A stretch of 49,562 nt of DNA, from the NCBI GenBank assembly GCA_017744415.1, contig JAGIBJ010000059.1:1-49562 (forward strand), given 5' to 3'. The notes under the pieces were generated by a model. It was given only the letters and a program-made list of their open reading frames with translations. It made no database searches and had not been told where the DNA came from. This DNA comes from Solirubrobacteraceae bacterium (GTDB lineage: Bacteria; Actinomycetota; Thermoleophilia; Solirubrobacterales; Solirubrobacteraceae). Made by a program: the position numbers and the translations under genes. This document shows positions 45,008-49,562 of this stretch, piece by piece (position 1 is the stretch's first letter; every line of letters starts with the position of its first letter).

Positions 45008-46600
45008 TCAGGCGGCAGCTTCGAGCGGTTCGATCTCGATGCGGTCGCGGCCCGCGTGCTTGGCCCGATAGAGCGCGCGATCAGCCGCGGCGACGAACTC
45101 CCGGCGAGTGGTGCCGGCGCCGGCGCTGTGGGTGACGCCCGCCGAGACGGTCACTCCCGGCGTCGAGCCCGCCGTCTGCTGCGGGGTCGCGGTGCGGATC
45201 CGGTCGGCCAAGGCCCGCGCCTCGGAGGCCGTGGCGCCAGGGAGGACAAGCACGAACTCCTCGCCGCCGAGCCGGCCGGCCGTCGCGCCCGGCGGCGTCG
45301 ACGAGGCCAGGTGACGGCCGAAGCGGGAGAGCGCACGATCGCCCTCCTCGTGCCCGTAGCGGTCGTTGATGCCCTTGAAGCGATCGAGGTCGAAGAGCAC
45401 CAGCGCGGTGCCCCCACCCCGCGCGAGCACGGCATCGATCGCCTCGTCGATCGCGCGCCGGTTGGCGAGCCCGGTGAGCTCGTCGTGGGTGGCGAGGTGC
45501 TGGAGCTCGTCGCGCTGCCGCGCAGCGACGACCGCGGCCATCGTGCGGTCGGCGAGGAGGCGGAGTTCGAGGCGCCGCTGCTCGGTGGGAGCGAGCGCGT
45601 CGACCGGACGATCCACCACGATCACGCCACCCGCCGGCCCACGTGCCTCACGCAGCGGTGCGGCGAGACGGCGCCGGCCCCAGGCGTGCGGGCCGCGGCC
45701 GGTGGGATGGTCGTACGGAGCCCCGTCGAGCACCGCGCACCCGTCGGCGTCGACGGCCGCCCCATTGAACGCTTCGTGAAGCGGCGCCGACTGCTCGAGC
45801 TCGTCGAGCTCTTGCGGGCGCATCCCGGCCGAGGCGCTCACCTGCAGGCGGCCGACCCGCTGGAAGAGCACAGCCACCGCGTTATAGCCGAGTTGGCGGG
45901 CCGCAGTGCACGCCTGGGTTGCGATTGCCTCCGGCGAGGCTGCAACCCCCGGCGACTGCGAGAACGCGATCAGCTCACGCAGCGCGGCGCCGTGGCGCTG
46001 CGCCTCGGCCAGCACTTGCGCATCCTCGATGGCGCCGGCCGCAGCTGCCGCCATCGCCAGGAGCGCTCCGACGTCGTCGCGGGTGGGGCGAAGGCCCGAG
46101 CCGGGGTGATCGAGCGACACCATGCCGAGCGGACGGCCATCGGCCGTGGTCAGGGCGATCACGAGGACGTCCTCTTCGTTCCAGCGGTCGCCCGCCGCGA
46201 CGTCCACGGCCGGGGCGACCAGGATGGGGGAGACGTGCGTGCGCAGGCCGCCGTACTCGCCGTCGCCCGCAGCGATGAAGTAGACGTTCGGCGCGAGCTG
46301 GAACTCGGCACGGAACAGGCTTCGCTCGATCGCGGTGCGCTCGTAGCTGGCGCCGTCGATGTTGAACCCCTCGGTCGCGAGCCCGGCGACGCTCCCGACC
46401 ACGTAGCGATCGCGGCCGGCGTCGTAGACGTTCACCACGACCGAGCGGTAGCCGCCGACATCGCGCAGCGCCACGCCTACCGCGTCGAGCACGACGCCCG
46501 GCTCCGCTGCGCGCGCGAGCGTGGCCAGGCGAATTAGCGCATCGAGGCGGGGATCCCCCGTCGGCGGTACGCCTGCGCGTTCCACAGCCTCCCCTGCCAT
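45008..46600 (-). CDS. GAF-GAF-GGEEF diguanylate cyclase
   Basis: A 530-residue cytoplasmic enzyme making c-di-GMP from two GTP. Two GAF-like sensor domains (about 18-185 and 205-355) precede the GGDEF domain (about 365-522): THDELTGLANRRAIDEAI, VLFDLDRFKGINDRYGHEEGD, and the active loop RLGGEEFVLVL with GGEEF at 445-449, all catalytic positions intact. The place of the inhibitory RxxD I-site reads PPGA, so product feedback is probably absent. The ATG at 46600 was chosen; the frame upstream lacks similarity. It is divergent from the EamA transporter gene. Confidence 0.92.
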   Translation of the reverse strand: MAGEAVERAGVPPTGDPRLDALIRLATLARAAEPGVVLDAVGVALRDVGGYRSVVVNVYDAGRDRYVVGSVAGLATEGFNIDGASYERTAIERSLFRAEFQLAPNVYFIAAGDGEYGGLRTHVSPILVAPAVDVAAGDRWNEEDVLVIALTTADGRPLGMVSLDHPGSGLRPTRDDVGALLAMAAAAAGAIEDAQVLAEAQRHGAALRELIAFSQSPGVAASPEAIATQACTAARQLGYNAVAVLFQRVGRLQVSASAGMRPQELDELEQSAPLHEAFNGAAVDADGCAVLDGAPYDHPTGRGPHAWGRRRLAAPLREARGPAGGVIVVDRPVDALAPTEQRRLELRLLADRTMAAVVAARQRDELQHLATHDELTGLANRRAIDEAIDAVLARGGGTALVLFDLDRFKGINDRYGHEEGDRALSRFGRHLASSTPPGATAGRLGGEEFVLVLPGATASEARALADRIRTATPQQTAGSTPGVTVSAGVTHSAGAGTTRREFVAAADRALYRAKHAGRDRIEIEPLEAAA

Positions 46601-46715
46601 GGTCCGACCATCGCGCATCCGCGCGAGCGCGCCAACCCTTGGTGTCACCCCGTCGACCAATGTCGGTGCCACCGGCGCTACCGCCGTCGCTCGCGCGCCC
46701 GCTAGCGTCGGCGTG

Positions 46716-47570
46716 GTGCCGGCACGCGTGCATCCCGTTTGGCTCGTGCTCGCTGGCATCGGCTCGGTGCAGTTCGGGGCCGCCCTCGCGAAGTCGTTGT
46801 TCGACGAGGCCTCCCCGACGACGATCGTGTGGCTGCGTCTCGCCACGAGCGCGGTCCTGTTCGCGGTCGTCGCTCGACCAGCAGTGCGCGGGCGCACGCG
46901 CGAGGACTGGCTCGTGGTCGTCGGCCTTGGCCTTGCGCTGGCAACGATGAACTGGTCGATCTATCAGTCGTTCGCACGGATCCCGCTCGGGCTCGCCGTG
47001 ACGCTCGAGTTCGTCGGCCCGCTCGCGCTCGCGGTTGCCGGTTCGCGGCGACCACGCGATCTGCTCTGGGTATTGCTCGCAGCGGTGGGCGTCGCGCTGC
47101 TCGGGCTGCGCGGCGGCGATCTCAACCTGGCCGGCGTGCTCTTCGCGCTCGCCGGAGGTGCCGCCTGGGCTGGATACATCCTGCTGAGCGCCGAGACGGG
47201 CCGTCGCTGGGCGGGCCTCGGCGGGCTCAGCATCGCGAGCCTCGTCGCCGTCGCGGTGATGACGCCGATCCTGCTCGCGGGGACTCCGGGCGATCTCGGG
47301 GCCTGGCACCTGCTCGCAATCGGCGCCGCCGTCGGCCTGCTCAGCTCGGTGATCCCGTACGCGTGCGAACTGACGGCCCTGCGTTCCCTGGCGCCAGCGG
47401 TCGTGTCGATCCTCCTCAGCCTCGAGCCGGCTGCGGCCGCGCTTGCCGGGCTCCTGCTGCTCGGCGAGGTCCTCAGCGCCGTGCAGTGGCTCGCGATCCT
47501 CTGTGTGGTCGTCGCGAGCGTCGGGGCGACGCGCTCGGGCCGCGCACTCGCGGGCGTCACCAACGAGTAG
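46716..47570 (+). CDS. EamA/DMT-family exporter, RhtA-like
   Basis: A 284-residue membrane protein with ten helices in two EamA halves. VWLVLAGIGSVQFGAALAKSLFDEASPTTIVWLRLATSAVLFAVV is the first half start; TMNWSIYQSFARIPLGLAVTLEFVGPLALAV matches RhtA-type threonine/homoserine or metabolite exporters, and the second half repeats this with LLSSVIPYACELTALRSLAPAVVSILLSLEPAAAALAGLLLLGE. The GTG at 46716 was chosen; a GTG one codon earlier is possible. It is divergent from the diguanylate cyclase (115-base gap). The substrate is inferred from family only. Confidence 0.85.
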   Translation: MPARVHPVWLVLAGIGSVQFGAALAKSLFDEASPTTIVWLRLATSAVLFAVVARPAVRGRTREDWLVVVGLGLALATMNWSIYQSFARIPLGLAVTLEFVGPLALAVAGSRRPRDLLWVLLAAVGVALLGLRGGDLNLAGVLFALAGGAAWAGYILLSAETGRRWAGLGGLSIASLVAVAVMTPILLAGTPGDLGAWHLLAIGAAVGLLSSVIPYACELTALRSLAPAVVSILLSLEPAAAALAGLLLLGEVLSAVQWLAILCVVVASVGATRSGRALAGVTNE

Positions 47571-47642
47571 CCCGGGTGGGACGGCGGCGCGGGGACCGGG
47601 CGACGGCGCTAGGCGGACGCGACGACGAACAACACGCGTCAG

Positions 47643-47668
47643 CGTGGGCGGCGCAGGCGCCGCGCACG
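47643..47668. terminator. GC-rich hairpin downstream of the EamA gene
   Basis: CGTG-G-GCGGCGC (47643-47654), loop AG, GCGCCGC-G-CACG (47657-47668) forms an 11-bp stem with one G/G mismatch, about 70 bases after the EamA stop in the 237-base convergent gap. No T-run follows. It is a plausible terminator. Confidence 0.4.
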
Positions 47669-47691
47669 CAGCTGGAACGAGTGCCGGGTCA

Positions 47692-47724
47692 TCGCGATAT
47701 CCACTGTTCGTCAACCTATCGCGA
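47692..47724. repeat. 8-bp inverted repeat in the EamA/FMN-reductase convergent gap
   Basis: TCGCGATA (47692-47699) and TATCGCGA (47717-47724) are separated by 17 bases of AT-rich sequence, unusual for this window. It lies between two converging genes, so a promoter role is unlikely. A protein-binding site or 3' mRNA structure is possible. Nothing else is recognised in this gap. Confidence 0.35.
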
Positions 47725-47807
47725 CCCATCCCCCCGGCCGCCGCAGCGTTCCCGGTAACGCCTCGATCGGCCGCCAGGTGGCGGAAGGCTCGTCCGCGAA
47801 GGCCGCG

Positions 47808-48497
47808 TCAGCGGCGGCGGCGCGGCGGCGCTGAGCCACCCGTCGCGAGCCGCATGAGATCGGTGTCGAAGTCCACGTCGCCGGCGCCGCCGGGTGCCGC
47901 GGCGCCCGAGCCGAACTCGTGCCTGTGGCCCGCCCACGTGCGCTCGCGGATCGCCTGCCGGGAGCCGGCGAGAATCGCGGCCTCGGCAGCGGCGCGCTCG
48001 ATCCGCGCGGTGAGCGCAGGGTCGCTCCAATCCTCGGGCGCGGCGAAGAGGGCCGTCGGGACGGCGACCGCCCGCAGGAACGCGAAGAGCTCGCGCAACT
48101 GCGCGTCGACCACGAGCGCATGCCGTGCCGTACCGGCCGTCGCCGCGAGGATCACCGTCGTCCCGACCAGCAGGTCGTTGTCGAGCAGATCGACGAATGC
48201 CTTCAGCAGGCCGCTCGGGCCCGCCTTGTAGACCGGCGTGCTGACGATCAGCACGTCGGCAGCGGCGAGCCGCTCGATCGTGGCATCGAGCTCTGCGCTC
48301 CGCACGCCCCCGACCAGCGCGGCCGCGACATCGACCGCGAGCGGTGCGAGCTCGATCACACCCACGCTCGGCTCGCGGCGCTGCGCGCGCAGCTCGTCGA
48401 CGACCTTCGAGGCCGCGCGATCAGCCAGCAAGCGCGTCGACGACGGATCGCTCACGCCCGCACTCAGGACGACGACGTTCGTCGCTTCGGCGCTCAC
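47808..48497 (-). CDS. NADPH-dependent FMN reductase, CE1759-like
   Basis: A 229-residue flavodoxin-fold FMN reductase. NVVVLSAGVSDPSSTRLLADRAA is the N-terminal phosphate-binding loop with the SxPSSTR form, VLIVSTPVYKAGPSGLLKAFVDLL the conserved flavin-binding segment, and TVILAATAGTARHALVVD the next loop. It supplies reduced FMN to the luciferase-like monooxygenase encoded just upstream. The GTG at 48497 overlaps that gene's stop (GTGA), fixing the start and the partnership, as in the CE1758/CE1759 gene pair of corynebacteria. About 55 C-terminal residues are low complexity (GSGAAAPGGAGDVDFDTD). Confidence 0.87.
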   Translation of the reverse strand: MSAEATNVVVLSAGVSDPSSTRLLADRAASKVVDELRAQRREPSVGVIELAPLAVDVAAALVGGVRSAELDATIERLAAADVLIVSTPVYKAGPSGLLKAFVDLLDNDLLVGTTVILAATAGTARHALVVDAQLRELFAFLRAVAVPTALFAAPEDWSDPALTARIERAAAEAAILAGSRQAIRERTWAGHRHEFGSGAAAPGGAGDVDFDTDLMRLATGGSAPPRRRR

Positions 48498-49562
48498 GAC
48501 GCCACCTCCTCGGCGGCGGCCGCGACCGGCGTGTCCCGATAGGGCTTGACGTCGGTGAGGTTGTCGCCGCGGTTGGCCGTCGGCGTGGGCTGCCGCACCG
48601 GGCCGTCTCCGTACTTGGCCTGCACGAGGCTCGCGTGTGTCGGCGCTTCGGCCGCGCCCTGCGAGCGGCGCGCGGCCATCTCCTTGCGGAGCACCGGCAC
48701 CACCTCCGTGCCGAGGAGCTCGATCTGCTCGAGCACCTGCGAGAGCGGCAGCCCGGAGCCGTCGACGTTCCACAGCTGGCGCTGGTAGTCGCCGAAGCCC
48801 TCCTGGAAGGTGAGCGTCTTCTCGATGACCTCCTGCGGGCTGCCGACGCTCATCGGGGTGTCGCGGGCGTAATTCTCGAGCGGGTACGAGCGGCCGTAGA
48901 TCGGGTTGCCCTCGAAATGCGGGCGGAAGGCCTTGTAGGCGTCCTGCGAGTTCTTCGCGATGAACGCCTGGCCACCCAGCCCGACGATGGCCTGCTCCCG
49001 GGTGCCATGTCCCCAGTGCTCGAACCGCCGCCGGTAGAGGTCGACGAGTGGCTTGAAGGCGAAGTTCCGCGCGAGAATGTGGTTCGCGAAGAATCCGTTG
49101 CCGTAGTAGGCCGCCTGCTCGGCGATCTCGGGCGTACGGATCGAGCCGTGCCACACGAACGGCGGCACGTCGTCGAGCGGGCGCGGGGTGGAGGTGAAGC
49201 CCTGCAGCGCCGAGCGGTAGCGGCCCTCCCAGTCGACCACGTCTTCGCGCCAGAGCCTGTGGAGCAGGTTGTAGTGCTCGAGTGCGAGCGGCACGCCCTG
49301 GCGGATGTCCTGATCGAACCAGCCGTACACCGGCACGGTGTTGCCCCGTCCGAGCATGAGATCAAGACGGCCGCCCGCGAGGTGCTGGAGCATCGCGTAG
49401 TCCTCGGCGATCTTCACCGGGTCGTTCGTCGTCATCAGCGTCACCGACGTCGAGAGGATGATGCGGTCGGTGAGCGCCGCGATGTGGCCGAGCAATGTGG
49501 TCGGCGAGCTCGGGACGAACGGCGGGTTGTGGTGCTCGCCGATCGCGAACACGTCCAGCCCG
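48494..49562 (-). CDS. Luciferase-like FMN-dependent monooxygenase, CE1758-like, 5' end outside window
   Basis: At least 355 residues of a bacterial-luciferase-family TIM barrel. GLDVFAIGEHHNPPFVPSSP, the first visible part, is the catalytic-His loop of the family, so only about 30-50 N-terminal residues are missing; the frame is open to the window end. Further matches are LSTSVTLMTTNDPVKIAEDYAMLQHLAGGRLDLMLGRGN and FVWHGSIRTPEIAEQAAYYGNGFFANHIL. The C-terminal extension after about residue 300 is specific to this subfamily. It oxidises an unknown substrate with O2 and FMNH2 from the coupled reductase gene. Confidence 0.9.
   Translation of the reverse strand, partial: GLDVFAIGEHHNPPFVPSSPTTLLGHIAALTDRIILSTSVTLMTTNDPVKIAEDYAMLQHLAGGRLDLMLGRGNTVPVYGWFDQDIRQGVPLALEHYNLLHRLWREDVVDWEGRYRSALQGFTSTPRPLDDVPPFVWHGSIRTPEIAEQAAYYGNGFFANHILARNFAFKPLVDLYRRRFEHWGHGTREQAIVGLGGQAFIAKNSQDAYKAFRPHFEGNPIYGRSYPLENYARDTPMSVGSPQEVIEKTLTFQEGFGDYQRQLWNVDGSGLPLSQVLEQIELLGTEVVPVLRKEMAARRSQGAAEAPTHASLVQAKYGDGPVRQPTPTANRGDNLTDVKPYRDTPVAAAAEEVAS

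Noticed and set aside
1..49562. tRNA, rRNA, CRISPR array, insertion sequence or phage remnants
   Set aside because: No cloverleaf-like 3' ends, no regularly spaced repeats, and no transposase, integrase or phage structural genes were seen on either strand.

Overview
This window is about 49.6 kb of high-GC DNA (very GC-rich third codon positions, many GTG starts, frequent 4-base ATGA/GTGA gene overlaps). The gene set points to an actinobacterium: an actinobacterial-type DapD, the MurT/GatD lipid II amidation pair, a Rv1264-like adenylate cyclase, a CE1758/CE1759-like flavin monooxygenase pair, and MSMEG-style catabolic enzymes. I infer a deep-branching lineage such as Thermoleophilia/Solirubrobacterales, but this rests on general resemblance and is not proven. 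I found no rRNA, tRNA, CRISPR array, insertion sequence or prophage. No gene-free stretch exceeds 300 bases. The region looks chromosomal, with one gene (20415-21338) whose codon use suggests transfer.

Layout. 1-3327: lysine/diaminopimelate genes dapE-dapC-dapD on the minus strand; dapD carries an apparent internal deletion that shifts the frame. 3440-5078: operon of an HTH-cyclase fusion, a PadR regulator and a 2TM protein. 5219-8611: an orphan protein, hflX, dut and a membrane protein. 8634-12216: a TPR-like membrane protein, murT, a methyltransferase and gatD, nearly all translationally coupled. 12285-13706: a small exported protein and an epoxide-hydrolase-like enzyme with a TetR-type operator. 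13782-16838: two TasA/CalY-like surface subunits around a SipW-like signal peptidase, with a divergent VKOR thiol oxidase. 16870-20368: a Baeyer-Villiger-type monooxygenase with a TetR-type operator, and an ABC-F ATPase. 20415-22344: a membrane protein with a HEPN-like RNxxxH motif, an orphan protein and a HxlR regulator. 22322-24616: lon. 24777-28863: a small membrane protein coupled to an FAD oxidoreductase, an esterase, a cyclase and a group III truncated haemoglobin. 29104-35030: a response regulator, a secreted barrel hydrolase with a peptidoglycan-binding domain, an OB-like protein, a P450, an exported protein and an MFS transporter. 35120-46600: a dense signalling block (BTAD-REC-degenerate EAL regulator, hybrid histidine kinase, small protein, GAF-EAL phosphodiesterase, GAF-GGEEF cyclase) containing a GDSL hydrolase and a cholesterol-oxidase-like enzyme. 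46716-49562: an EamA transporter and an FMN reductase/luciferase-like monooxygenase pair cut by the window end.

How the genes work together. Three themes recur. The first is cell envelope: DAP supply, lipid II amidation, surface fibre subunits, and a probable wall-binding hydrolase. The second is nucleotide second messengers: two class III cyclases, one diguanylate cyclase, one EAL phosphodiesterase and one degenerate EAL regulator. The third is oxidative catabolism: P450, Baeyer-Villiger enzyme, sterol-type oxidase, flavin monooxygenase, epoxide hydrolase. The best candidates for something new are the SipW/TasA-like cassette next to VKOR, the membrane HEPN-like protein, the methyltransferase inside murT-gatD, and the BTAD-REC-EAL/hybrid-kinase pair.
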